Part shown: one piece after another, positions 9,055 through 17,336 of the stretch
How positions within the stretch are numbered: position 1 is the first letter of the stretch
How the letters are laid out: every line of letters starts with the position of its first letter
From: Oscillospiraceae bacterium
Lineage (GTDB): Bacteria > Bacillota > Clostridia > Oscillospirales > Acutalibacteraceae
DNA length: 36,684 nt
Reading direction: 5' to 3'
NCBI GenBank assembly: GCA_022779945.1
Contig: JALEYA010000089.1
Coordinates: forward strand, 1 to 36,684
Notes under the pieces: model-generated
What the model was told of the DNA's origin: nothing
The model's input: the letters and a program-made list of their open reading frames with translations, nothing else
The model's database searches: none
Made by a program: the position numbers and the translations under genes

Positions 9055-9501
9055 ATGTCGATTTCAAATAAAGAGTACGATAAGATGGCTAAAAAAGCGT
9101 CCCCGAACTCGCCTGTTTTGCTTGACTGTCTGAAGGCGTTTTTGTTCGGAGGAGCTATTTGCTGTTTTGCGGAAGGCTTGAGTCAGGCGTTTAAAAAGAC
9201 AACGATGACGCAGGCGGAAAGCAAGACGCTTGTGCTGACGATTCTGATTGCGATTACGGCCGTTCTGACGGGGTTCGGTGTGTTTGACAAGATTGCGAAG
9301 CACGCCGGCGCAGGCACAATGGTGCCGATTACGGGATTTGCCAACTCGATCGTTTCGCCGGCGATGGAATTTAAAAGTGAGGGCTTTGTGCTCGGAACCT
9401 GTGCGCAGATGTTCCATATAGCCGGGCCGGTCATCGTTTTCGGCTGCGGAAGCGCAGCGGTATACGGTTTTATTATTTATCTGATTCAGCTTTTGAGGTA
9501 A
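9055..9501 (+). CDS. spoVAC: Stage V sporulation protein AC
   Basis: SpoVAC-like MSISNKEYDKMAKKASPNSP...GGAICCFAEGLSQ; followed by spoVAD. Confidence 0.93.
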   Translation: MSISNKEYDKMAKKASPNSPVLLDCLKAFLFGGAICCFAEGLSQAFKKTTMTQAESKTLVLTILIAITAVLTGFGVFDKIAKHAGAGTMVPITGFANSIVSPAMEFKSEGFVLGTCAQMFHIAGPVIVFGCGSAAVYGFIIYLIQLLR

Positions 9502-9506
9502 GAAAA

Positions 9507-10526
9507 ATGGCAATAAGACAGGGAAACAATACGATTCTATTGGAAACAAAGCCCGAAATCATTTCGAATGCCGCCGTCGCCGGTAAAAAGGAAGGCGAGG
9601 GACCGCTTGCCAAATACTTTGATGAAGTCTTTTTTGACGGAACGCTTGGTATGGACTCGTGGGAAAAGGCGGAAAGCAGACTGCTCAAGTCGGCGGCCGA
9701 AAAAGCGATCGCCAAGGCAAATCTTCGGGCAAGCCAGGTGCAGGCGATTTTTTCGGGCGATCTTCTCAACCAATGCACCGGCTCATCGTTCGGTATCAGA
9801 GGGCTGGGAATTCCTTTTGCGGGACTGTTTTCCGCCTGTTCGACAATGTCGCTGAGTCTGGCGTTGGCGTCATTGGCGATGGAAACGGGTGCCTTTGCAT
9901 ACACCGCCGCGGCAACCTGCTCGCATTTTTGTTCAGCGGAAAAGCAGTTCCGACTGCCGCTTGAATACGGAGGACAGCGAACACCGACAGCACAATGGAC
10001 AGTAACGGGGGCGGGAGCGGCGATACTCGGGAAGAGGCAGCATGAGTCAAACCCGTACATTGATGCGGTTCACATCGGAAAAATTGTTGATTACGACATT
10101 ACGGACGCGAACAATATGGGTGCGGCAATGGCACCTGCCGCGTGTGACACCATTTGCGGCTTTTTAAAAGATACCGACACCGTACCGTCCGACTACGATA
10201 TGATTCTGACCGGAGACTTGGGCAAGGTCGGAAGCGAACTGCTGTGTCAGCTGACGGAAAAGGAACACGGTATCAATATCAGAAGTGTTCACCGTGACTG
10301 CGGACTGATGATTTTTGATCTTGACAAGCAGGACGTTCATGCGGGCGGTTCGGGCTGTGGCTGCAGTGCAAGTGTGCTGTGCTCCTATATCTTAAATTCG
10401 ATGAGAAAAAACAAATTCAAGAAGATACTCTTTGCCGCAACCGGTGCGCTGATGTCGCCCGTTTCCTCCCTTCAGGGAGAGAGCATACCGGGTATCTCCC
10501 ATGCGGTAAGAATTCTGAAAGATTGA
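9507..10526 (+). CDS. spoVAD: Stage V sporulation protein AD
   Basis: Thiolase-like SpoVAD sequence, e.g. GLGIPFAGLFSACSTMSLSLALASLAMETG. Confidence 0.95.
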   Translation: MAIRQGNNTILLETKPEIISNAAVAGKKEGEGPLAKYFDEVFFDGTLGMDSWEKAESRLLKSAAEKAIAKANLRASQVQAIFSGDLLNQCTGSSFGIRGLGIPFAGLFSACSTMSLSLALASLAMETGAFAYTAAATCSHFCSAEKQFRLPLEYGGQRTPTAQWTVTGAGAAILGKRQHESNPYIDAVHIGKIVDYDITDANNMGAAMAPAACDTICGFLKDTDTVPSDYDMILTGDLGKVGSELLCQLTEKEHGINIRSVHRDCGLMIFDLDKQDVHAGGSGCGCSASVLCSYILNSMRKNKFKKILFAATGALMSPVSSLQGESIPGISHAVRILKD

Positions 10527-10543
10527 AAAGGGAGGGGTTTAAT

Positions 10544-10732
10544 TTGAATGCGTTTTCGGTTTTTAAAGCGATGTTTTGCCTTTTGAGATGCGGGCATTTC
10601 CTTTATACTGCCAAAAAAATTGTGTCGGTTCTGACAATGATCCTTTTTGTGTGCTCGGTCGGACTTTGTGTTTTCGGCGATAATAAGCGGATGAAGCGTT
10701 TGGCGTCAAAGATGAAGGCGGTGATAAAATGA
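10544..10732 (+). CDS. 62-aa putative membrane protein between spoVAD and spoVAE (TTG start)
   Basis: GGGAGGGG SD then TTG; MNAFSVFKAMFCLLRCGHFLYTAKKIVSVLTMILFVCSVGLCVFGDNKRMKRLASKMKAVIK; ATGA overlap with spoVAE. Confidence 0.6.
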   Translation: MNAFSVFKAMFCLLRCGHFLYTAKKIVSVLTMILFVCSVGLCVFGDNKRMKRLASKMKAVIK

Positions 10733-11094
10733 CGGTCTTTCTGGCTCTTTTAAAGGCCTTTCTGGTCGGCGGTCTGATCTGTGTGATCGGTCAGCTTCTG
10801 ATTGATCTGACAAAGCTGACACCCGGCAAAATTCTTGTGCTGTTCGTTGTTGTCGGAGTGGTTCTCGGGGCGCTCGGTCTTTATGCACCGGTTGTCCGTT
10901 TTGCCGGCTGCGGAGCGACGATACCGCTTGTCGGCTTCGGGTACAATCTTGCGGAAAAAACGAAGCTTGCTGTAAGTCAGGAGGGTCTTATGGGTGTTCT
11001 GACGGGGCCATTGTGTGCGGCTTCGGCAGGAATTATGGCGGCAATCCTCGGCGGACTGATCGTTGCGCTGTTTGCAAAGCCGAAGGAAAAGTAG
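10729..11094 (+). CDS. spoVAE: Stage V sporulation protein AE
   Basis: FLVGGLICVIGQLLIDLTKLTPGKILVLFVVVGVVLGALGLY; operon position. Confidence 0.93.
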   Translation: MTVFLALLKAFLVGGLICVIGQLLIDLTKLTPGKILVLFVVVGVVLGALGLYAPVVRFAGCGATIPLVGFGYNLAEKTKLAVSQEGLMGVLTGPLCAASAGIMAAILGGLIVALFAKPKEK

Positions 11095-11111
11095 AAAGCG
11101 GAACAAAACGT

Positions 11112-11145
11112 GTCCTTTCCGATTCGGGAGGGACTTATTTGATTT
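11112..11145 (+). terminator. Terminator after spoVA operon
   Basis: gtcctttcc gattc gggagggac followed by ttatttgattt; some G-U pairs. Confidence 0.6.
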
Positions 11146-11260
11146 ATTCTTGTGGGTATAGCCGATCAGTTTTAAACAATGGTAATCCGGAACATTCTTG
11201 CTTGTTTTCGACCTTTATTATTTCTTACATAAAAATCTGTAAAAAAAAATCAAAAAACTG

Positions 11261-11289
11261 TTGACAAACGGAAAACACCGTACTATAAT
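11261..11289 (+). promoter_or_regulatory. Consensus sigma-A promoter of the cysteine/sulfur operon
   Basis: TTGACA (11261-11266), 17-nt spacer, TATAAT (11284-11289). Confidence 0.85.
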
Positions 11290-11328
11290 AATACCAACCT
11301 AAACGGTAGGTGGAAAGCAGGTGGCCCA

Positions 11329-11403
11329 ATGCCGAGAGATTTTCAGGAATTATTAAGAGCCAACTTCCGTTTCGGACGAATGTGTTGCTGTTGTAACGCC
11401 TAA
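11329..11403 (+). CDS. Poly-cysteine leader peptide MPRDFQELLRANFRFGRMCCCCNA
   Basis: ATG after gcaggtgg SD-like sequence; 24 codons ending TAA; four consecutive Cys codons (TGT TGC TGT TGT, 11383-11394) upstream of a sulfhydrylase/cysK operon. Confidence 0.75.
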   Translation: MPRDFQELLRANFRFGRMCCCCNA

Positions 11404-11445
11404 AGATTCCGTATAAAAAACACATTTAAAGAAACGAAAGGAAGT
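11363..11445 (+). promoter_or_regulatory. Candidate translational attenuator hairpin sequestering the OAH sulfhydrylase SD
   Basis: ACTTCC (11363-11368)/GGAAGT (11440-11445); GTTTC (11369-11373)/GAAAC (11431-11435); AATGTGTT (11379-11386)/AACACATT (11419-11426); SD GGAAG lies in the 3' strand. Confidence 0.6.
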
Positions 11446-11452
11446 ACTTATT

Positions 11453-12739
11453 ATGTCAAACAATTATAAATTCGAAACCCTCCAGCTTCACGTCGGTCAG
11501 GAAACGCCTGACCCAGCAACCGATTCGCGTGCTGTTCCCATTTATCAGACAACCTCTTACGTTTTCAGAAACTGCGAGCACGCTGCCGCAAGGTTCGGAC
11601 TTGCCGACGCCGGCAACATCTACGGAAGACTGACCAACTCCACACAGGACGTCTTTGAAAAGAGAATTGCCGCTTTGGAGGGCGGTATCGCCGCTTTGGC
11701 TGTTGCTTCCGGCGCCGCTGCTATTACATACACGATTGAGGCACTTGCCCAGAACGGCGGTCACATTGTGGCGCAGAAGACGATTTATGGAGGAAGCTAC
11801 AATCTTTTGGCGCATACGCTCCCGAATTTCGGCATTACCGCAAGCTTCGTCAATATTCACGATCTCAGTGAAGTTGAAGCCGCCATTCAGGATAATACAA
11901 GAGCGATCTACATCGAAACACTCGGAAACCCGAACAGCGATATTCCCGATATCGACGCTTTGGCTTCGCTTGCTCATAAGCACGGACTTCCGCTTGTAGT
12001 CGACAACACTTTCGGTACTCCTTACCTGATCCGACCGATTGAGCACGGCGCAGATATCGTTGTCCACTCTGCCACCAAGTTCATCGGCGGTCACGGCACG
12101 ACCCTCGGCGGCATTATCGTCGATTCCGGCAAGTTTGACTGGGCGGCGTCCGGCAATTATCCCGCAATCGCCGCACCGAACCCGAGCTATCACGGTGTAT
12201 CCTTCACCGCCGCCGCAGGTCCTGCCGCATTTGTTACCTATATCCGTGCGATTTTGCTTCGTGATACGGGCGCAACCATTTCACCGTTTGCCGCTTTCCT
12301 GCTTTTGCAGGGTGTCGAGACACTTTCTCTGCGTCTTGAACGGCACGCGGAAAACACGAAGAAGGTTATAGAGTATCTTGTAAACAATCCCAAGGTTGAG
12401 CACGTCAACCATCCGTCGCTTCCCGATCATCCCGACCATGCACTTTATGAAAAATACTTCCCGCAGGGCGGCGGTTCGATCTTCACCTTTGAAATCAAGG
12501 GCGGAGTCAAAGAAGCGCACACCTTCATCGACAACCTCGGGATTTTCTCGCTTCTTGCCAATGTGGCCGACGTCAAGAGCCTTGTCATTCATCCGGCGAC
12601 CACGACGCATAGCCAGCTGAATGATGCTGAGCTTCTTGACCAGGGAATCAAGCCGAACACGATCCGTCTTTCCATTGGTACGGAAAACATTGATGATATT
12701 ATCGCCGACCTTCAAAAAGGCTTCGACGCTGTTGAGTAA
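11453..12739 (+). CDS. O-acetylhomoserine (thiol)-lyase / sulfhydrylase
   Basis: PLP Cys/Met metabolism enzyme; FETLQLHVGQETPDPATDSRAVPIYQTTSYVF, HSATKFIGGHGTTLGG. Confidence 0.94.
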   Translation: MSNNYKFETLQLHVGQETPDPATDSRAVPIYQTTSYVFRNCEHAAARFGLADAGNIYGRLTNSTQDVFEKRIAALEGGIAALAVASGAAAITYTIEALAQNGGHIVAQKTIYGGSYNLLAHTLPNFGITASFVNIHDLSEVEAAIQDNTRAIYIETLGNPNSDIPDIDALASLAHKHGLPLVVDNTFGTPYLIRPIEHGADIVVHSATKFIGGHGTTLGGIIVDSGKFDWAASGNYPAIAAPNPSYHGVSFTAAAGPAAFVTYIRAILLRDTGATISPFAAFLLLQGVETLSLRLERHAENTKKVIEYLVNNPKVEHVNHPSLPDHPDHALYEKYFPQGGGSIFTFEIKGGVKEAHTFIDNLGIFSLLANVADVKSLVIHPATTTHSQLNDAELLDQGIKPNTIRLSIGTENIDDIIADLQKGFDAVE

Positions 12740-12761
12740 TTCAGAATAGGAGATCAATATT

Positions 12762-13694
12762 ATGTCTAAGATTTATGCATCCGCCGACCAGCTCATCGGC
12801 AAAACACCGCTTCTTGAGCTGACACATATCGAAAAAGCGTTGGGATTAAAAGCAAAAATCCTCGCAAAGCTTGAATATTTCAATCCCGCCGGCTCCGTGA
12901 AGGACAGAATCGCCAAGGCGATGATTGACGACGCGGAAAAAAGCGGAAAGCTGAAGTCCGGTTCGGTGATTATCGAGCCGACCTCGGGCAATACGGGCAT
13001 CGGTCTTGCCGCCGTTGCCGCCGCAAGAGGCTACCGGATCATTATTGTGATGCCCGAAACGATGTCTGTCGAGCGCAGACAGCTGATGAAAGCCTACGGT
13101 GCCGAACTGGTTCTCACCGAGGGCGCAAAAGGCATGAAGGGTGCCATCGCAAAGGCGGACGAGCTTTCGAAAGAAATCCCGAACAGCTTCATTCCCGGTC
13201 AGTTTGTCAATCCTGCTAACCCCGAGGCGCACCGCGAGACAACCGGTCCCGAAATCTTTGAAGACACCGACGGCGAAGTTGATATTTTCGTAGCAGGTGT
13301 CGGTACAGGCGGTACCGTAACGGGTGTCGGTGAATATCTCAAGTCAAAGAAGCCTGAAGTCAAGGTTGTTGCCGTCGAGCCGAAGTCATCTGCCGTTCTT
13401 TCAACCGGTGTTCCCGGCGCACATAAGATTCAGGGCATCGGCGCAGGCTTTGTTCCCGACGTGCTGAACACCAAGATTTACGATGAGATTATCACGGTCG
13501 AAAACGATGACGCTTTTGAAACAGGAAAGCTGATCGGAAAAAAAGAGGGCGTGTTGGTTGGTATTTCCTCCGGCGCTGCGGTTAAAGCGGCAATTGAGCT
13601 TGCCAAGCGTCCCGAAAATGAGGGCAAAACGATCGTTGCGCTCTTACCCGATACGGGTGACCGCTATTTGTCCACTCCGCTGTTTGCGGACTGA
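12762..13694 (+). CDS. cysK: Cysteine synthase A (O-acetylserine sulfhydrylase)
   Basis: [49 protein letters not shown]. Confidence 0.96.
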   Translation: MSKIYASADQLIGKTPLLELTHIEKALGLKAKILAKLEYFNPAGSVKDRIAKAMIDDAEKSGKLKSGSVIIEPTSGNTGIGLAAVAAARGYRIIIVMPETMSVERRQLMKAYGAELVLTEGAKGMKGAIAKADELSKEIPNSFIPGQFVNPANPEAHRETTGPEIFEDTDGEVDIFVAGVGTGGTVTGVGEYLKSKKPEVKVVAVEPKSSAVLSTGVPGAHKIQGIGAGFVPDVLNTKIYDEIITVENDDAFETGKLIGKKEGVLVGISSGAAVKAAIELAKRPENEGKTIVALLPDTGDRYLSTPLFAD

Positions 13695-13783
13695 GCCACA
13701 CATCATCAAATTCAGTTAAATACAGCCGACAGAGTCGAGTCCGTTGCGGTTCGGCTCTCGTCTGCTGTCAGAAGGAGAGCATT

Positions 13784-14341
13784 ATGAATATCACAAGAGA
13801 CGAAGCGTTGACGCTTTTGAAGGAATATAACAAGGATCCGTTTCATATCAAGCATGCACGGACCGTTGAGGGTGTTATGCGGTATTTTGCCGAAAAGCTC
13901 GGCTATTCGGACGAAGCCGATTTCTGGGGAATCGTCGGACTGCTGCACGACCTTGATTTTGAGCAGTACCCCGAACAGCATTGTATCAAAGAGCAGGAGA
14001 TCATGCGCGAAAGAGGGCTTGACGAAAGACTGATTCATGCAACGGCAAGCCACGGATACGGTCTTACGGTGGATATTAAGCCCGAGCACGAGATGGAAAA
14101 GGTATTGTATGCCACGGACGAGCTTACGGGACTGATCGGTGCGGTTGCCTTGATGCGACCGTCGAAAAGCGTAAACGACCTTGAACTCAAGTCTGTCAAG
14201 AAAAAGTATAAGAATCTGAAATTTGCCGCCGGCTGTTCAAGAGAGGTTATCGAAAACGGTGCCGGGATGCTCGGCTGGGATCTGGACAAGCTGATTTCGG
14301 AAACGATCCTTGCCATGCGGGCGACGGATGCCGTTGATTAA
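13784..14341 (+). CDS. HD-domain phosphohydrolase-like protein
   Basis: H-A..., LLHDLDFEQYPEQH, ATASHGYG HD-type motifs. Confidence 0.85.
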   Translation: MNITRDEALTLLKEYNKDPFHIKHARTVEGVMRYFAEKLGYSDEADFWGIVGLLHDLDFEQYPEQHCIKEQEIMRERGLDERLIHATASHGYGLTVDIKPEHEMEKVLYATDELTGLIGAVALMRPSKSVNDLELKSVKKKYKNLKFAAGCSREVIENGAGMLGWDLDKLISETILAMRATDAVD

Positions 14342-14364
14342 AGGCACATTAAGGAGATTGTACG

Positions 14365-14760
14365 ATGATTTCAACAAGAGGAAGATATGCACTTCGTGTG
14401 ATGATTGATTTGGCCGAACACAGCGGTGACGGCTATATTCCGATGAAGGACGTTGCCAACCGTCAGGGAATATCTCTCAAATATCTGGAACGGATTCTGC
14501 CTGTCCTTGCCAAAAACAATTATATCCACGGTATGCAGGGTAAGGGCGGCGGCTATAAGCTGACTAAGCCTGCTGAAGAATATCGGGTAGGGGACATTCT
14601 CCGCCTGACCGAAGGCGATCTTGCGCCGGTTGCCTGTCTGCACGGCGGAGAGAATACCTGCGAACGGGCAGACAAATGCAAAACCGTTAAAATGTGGAGC
14701 GATTATTATGAGACAACGAACAAGTTCTTTGACGGGATCACACTGGCAGATCTGATGTAA
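14365..14760 (+). CDS. Rrf2 family transcriptional regulator
   Basis: MISTRGRYALRVMIDLAEHS...ISLKYLERILPVLAKNNYIHGMQGKGGGYKL; Cys-bearing C-terminal segment. Confidence 0.93.
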   Translation: MISTRGRYALRVMIDLAEHSGDGYIPMKDVANRQGISLKYLERILPVLAKNNYIHGMQGKGGGYKLTKPAEEYRVGDILRLTEGDLAPVACLHGGENTCERADKCKTVKMWSDYYETTNKFFDGITLADLM

Positions 14761-14770
14761 CAAAATAGGA

Positions 14771-14816
14771 CAGGGCTGACGCAAAGCGGAAAACCGAAGC
14801 GTCAGCCCTTTGATTT
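14771..14816 (+). terminator. Terminator after Rrf2 gene
   Basis: agggctgacgc ... gcgtcagccct followed by ttgatttt. Confidence 0.75.
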
Positions 14817-14850
14817 TATGGCGATATAGCGGAATAGGCGAAATATGCAA

Positions 14851-14885
14851 AAAGAACCGGCTGTGGCAGTCGGTTCTTTTCTTGC
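14851..14885 (-). terminator. Terminator at the 3' side of the minus-strand lipoprotein gene
   Basis: aagaaccggctg tggc agtcggttctt inverted repeat; flanked by A/T runs on both sides. Confidence 0.6.
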
Positions 14886-14906
14886 AAGGTTTATGCTTTC
14901 TTAGGA

Positions 14907-17012
14907 TCAGTTCTTGATTCCGACATCGGGCAGGGATTCGTTGCCGAGACCTCTTTCAAATCCGGTATAGGTGCAGTTTTCGACAAGAACGGAAAAACCG
15001 TTTTCTGCGCTGGTGTTGCCGATGATTCCGCCGAACCAGTTCTGATAGAACGGGGCGTTCTCGTTGACAATTTCTTTCTTTCCGGTGTTTTTGCAGTCGG
15101 TGATTTTCAAGACTGCGTTTTTCGCCTGAACGTTTTTCTCTTTTGACTCGTCGTGATCGGTTGTCAGAAGAAGACCGCGGCCGACACGGCCGACAATACC
15201 GCCGGCTATCCGCGAAATGGTCATGATTTTGGCCTCTTCTTCTGTCATTTTGTCTGCAGCTGCCGTGATAGAAAGCGTACCGCTGTTGGTGCATTCGGAA
15301 AGAACGGTCGGAATGTCCTTCATTCCCCAGTTGCCGAGAATGCCGCCGATATATCCGTTTGTGGAACCGGTGGTGATTTTACCGCTGTTTTTGCAGTCGG
15401 AAATGGAAACCGAAAGGTTTTTGCCCATGTCAAGGGAAACCGGCATATCCATAAAGCTGATGATACCGCCTGCGTGTAAAGTCGTGTTGATCTCACCTGT
15501 ATTTTCACACTCTTCAATCACAATATGGCTGTTTGACGGCGAACTATCCATCATCCAATAAGAAATGATGCCGCCGCAGTGCTGTCCGTCGGAGGAAAGA
15601 GCGCCGGAGTTTTTGCAGTCCTTGATGGTAACATCGCCCGACGTGCTCATGAAGTTTGAAATAATACCGCCGACCGTGCCTTTGGATAAGTCCGCTGTGT
15701 TTTCACAGTCCCTGATTACGATGCTTTCACCGTCTTTGTTTTTACCGATTGCGTACAAATAACCGATGACACCGCCGGAATACTCGACCGCCGCAACCGT
15801 ACCGCTGTTGGTGCAGTCGGAAACAGTCACCGTGTAAAGGTTACGGTTGTCCGATAACTGACCGATGATGCCGCCGGCGTAAAGCTGTCCTTCAACCGTG
15901 CCGCTGTTTTCGCATTTGTAGACTGCTGCTTCCCGGCTCATGTATTTTTCGCCGCCGGTGGAGGAGAAAAAGAGAGTTCCGATGATGCCGCCGGCAACAG
16001 CATGGTTGCTTTCCTCGGTTGTTTTGCAGCGCAAGGTGCCGGTGTTTTTACAGTCGGACACGGTACCGTCATACATCATACCCGCAATACCGCCGACAGA
16101 ATCGACATTATCGGCGGCGAAGTTGATTGTACCGTTGTTTATACACTTGTCGATATTGCCGTGGCAGCTGCCGATGATACCGCCGAGGTACCATTGTGCA
16201 TGGTCTTTGACTTGTGTAATCGTACCGGTAAAGGTACAGCCGGAAATGGAGGAGTAGCGGGTTTCTCTTTCTTCGTTCTCGTCTTTTTTGTCGTTGAGAC
16301 CGCTTACTACACCGCCGAAAGACTGTCCGACGATACCGCCGGTGAGGGTGTCATAGCATGATATAACGGCACTGCTATTGCAGTTTTCAATGGCTCCGGT
16401 ATCCGTCAGCACGCCGGCAATACTGCCGAGTGTTCCGTTCACTCCCGAAACGGCAAAATAGGATTGGCTGATCGTGACGTTCTTTACCGTACCGGCAACT
16501 CTGGCAAACAGACCGTAATTTTCGCTTGTGTCTTTGCAATTCGTATTGATATAAAGGCCGGAAATCGTGTGTCCGTCGCCGTCAAATACACCTGCAAAGT
16601 CGTCGGTTCCGAATCCGATCGGCTGCCAGCTGTATTCCGGCGCCTTGGTTTCCCACTTGTCAAAATCCGCCGTATCGTTGACAGTAATATCATCGGTCAG
16701 GACATAGCAGGCTTTAACGTAGTCTTTTTTGCGGGTTTCGGAATCGGAAACGATTCTTTCGTGAAGCAACACCAGTTCAGCGGCGTTGGAAATCTGATAG
16801 GGATTGCTTTCGGTTCCGTCGCCGCCGGCAAAGTCGGAAGCCGGTGTGATATACTTGGCTTCGGGCAGTTCACGGACTTCATACTCATATTGTACGGCTT
16901 CGGTCTGAGATTCGTTTGTTGCTTCTTCTGTTGTCTTGCTGTTGCTGCCGCACGCTGTCATAGCGGAAATCAGCAGAACCAGAGACAGGAGAAGGACGAG
17001 GATTCTTTTCAT
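14907..17012 (-). CDS. Surface lipoprotein with GLUG-like/beta-helix repeats
   Basis: Lipobox LLISAMTACGS; about a dozen units alternating C(x)NSG and GGI(I/V)G. Confidence 0.85.
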   Translation of the reverse strand: MKRILVLLLSLVLLISAMTACGSNSKTTEEATNESQTEAVQYEYEVRELPEAKYITPASDFAGGDGTESNPYQISNAAELVLLHERIVSDSETRKKDYVKACYVLTDDITVNDTADFDKWETKAPEYSWQPIGFGTDDFAGVFDGDGHTISGLYINTNCKDTSENYGLFARVAGTVKNVTISQSYFAVSGVNGTLGSIAGVLTDTGAIENCNSSAVISCYDTLTGGIVGQSFGGVVSGLNDKKDENEERETRYSSISGCTFTGTITQVKDHAQWYLGGIIGSCHGNIDKCINNGTINFAADNVDSVGGIAGMMYDGTVSDCKNTGTLRCKTTEESNHAVAGGIIGTLFFSSTGGEKYMSREAAVYKCENSGTVEGQLYAGGIIGQLSDNRNLYTVTVSDCTNSGTVAAVEYSGGVIGYLYAIGKNKDGESIVIRDCENTADLSKGTVGGIISNFMSTSGDVTIKDCKNSGALSSDGQHCGGIISYWMMDSSPSNSHIVIEECENTGEINTTLHAGGIISFMDMPVSLDMGKNLSVSISDCKNSGKITTGSTNGYIGGILGNWGMKDIPTVLSECTNSGTLSITAAADKMTEEEAKIMTISRIAGGIVGRVGRGLLLTTDHDESKEKNVQAKNAVLKITDCKNTGKKEIVNENAPFYQNWFGGIIGNTSAENGFSVLVENCTYTGFERGLGNESLPDVGIKN

Positions 17013-17108
17013 TTTATGCGCTCCTTTTACACCGCCTGTAAATTTACCCTTTCGGTTCAGACGGGAGATAGATGGTTCGTCTTATCAGACTCCATTTTAA
17101 GACGATTC

Positions 17109-17181
17109 ATTATATATATAAATCTCCTGAATTTCAATACAAAAGAAATAAACGGTCATATAAAAGGAATAAACGGTCATA
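17109..17181 (-). promoter_or_regulatory. Promoter with two tandem LytTR-like repeats upstream of the lipoprotein gene
   Basis: Minus-strand ACCGTTTAT at 17177-17169 and 17156-17148 (21-bp period), TTGAAA (17137-17132), 17-nt spacer, TATAAT (17114-17109). Confidence 0.6.
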
Positions 17182-17295
17182 GCTTTACCGGATTTTTGTG
17201 AAAAGCCGGTCTTGCTGCCTTTCGGCCCGGCTTTTGGTTTTGGTTCCTTTTGCCGATGAATTCGAGCTTTGGTAAAGCCTTTCGGAAAACAACAA

Positions 17296-17332
17296 CCGGG
17301 CAACCTGCTTCGGCTGCCCGGAAAGCGTTTTA
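17296..17332 (-). terminator. Terminator of the amino acid ABC transporter operon
   Basis: ccgggcagccgaagcaggttgcccgg inverted repeat followed on the minus strand by ttgttgtttt. Confidence 0.7.
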
Positions 17333-17336
17333 ATTG

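Noticed and set aside
11225-11425. Minus-strand 66-aa ORF over the cysteine operon leader
   Set aside because: Lies antisense to the promoter and leader; no SD and no recognisable protein features.
11290-11452. SAM riboswitch or T-box as explanation for the sulfur-operon leader
   Set aside because: Leader is short, shows no recognisable T-box sequence or SAM-I core and no intrinsic terminator; the poly-Cys uORF and SD pairing explain it better.
14907-17012. Regularly spaced gatgatgccgccg-like DNA repeats, considered as CRISPR or tandem repeat array
   Set aside because: They encode the GGIIG/C.NSG protein repeats of the lipoprotein and are imperfect and unevenly spaced.
16464-17201. 245-aa plus-strand ORF opposite the lipoprotein N-terminus
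   Set aside because: Antisense shadow ORF over a gene with clear lipobox and promoter.
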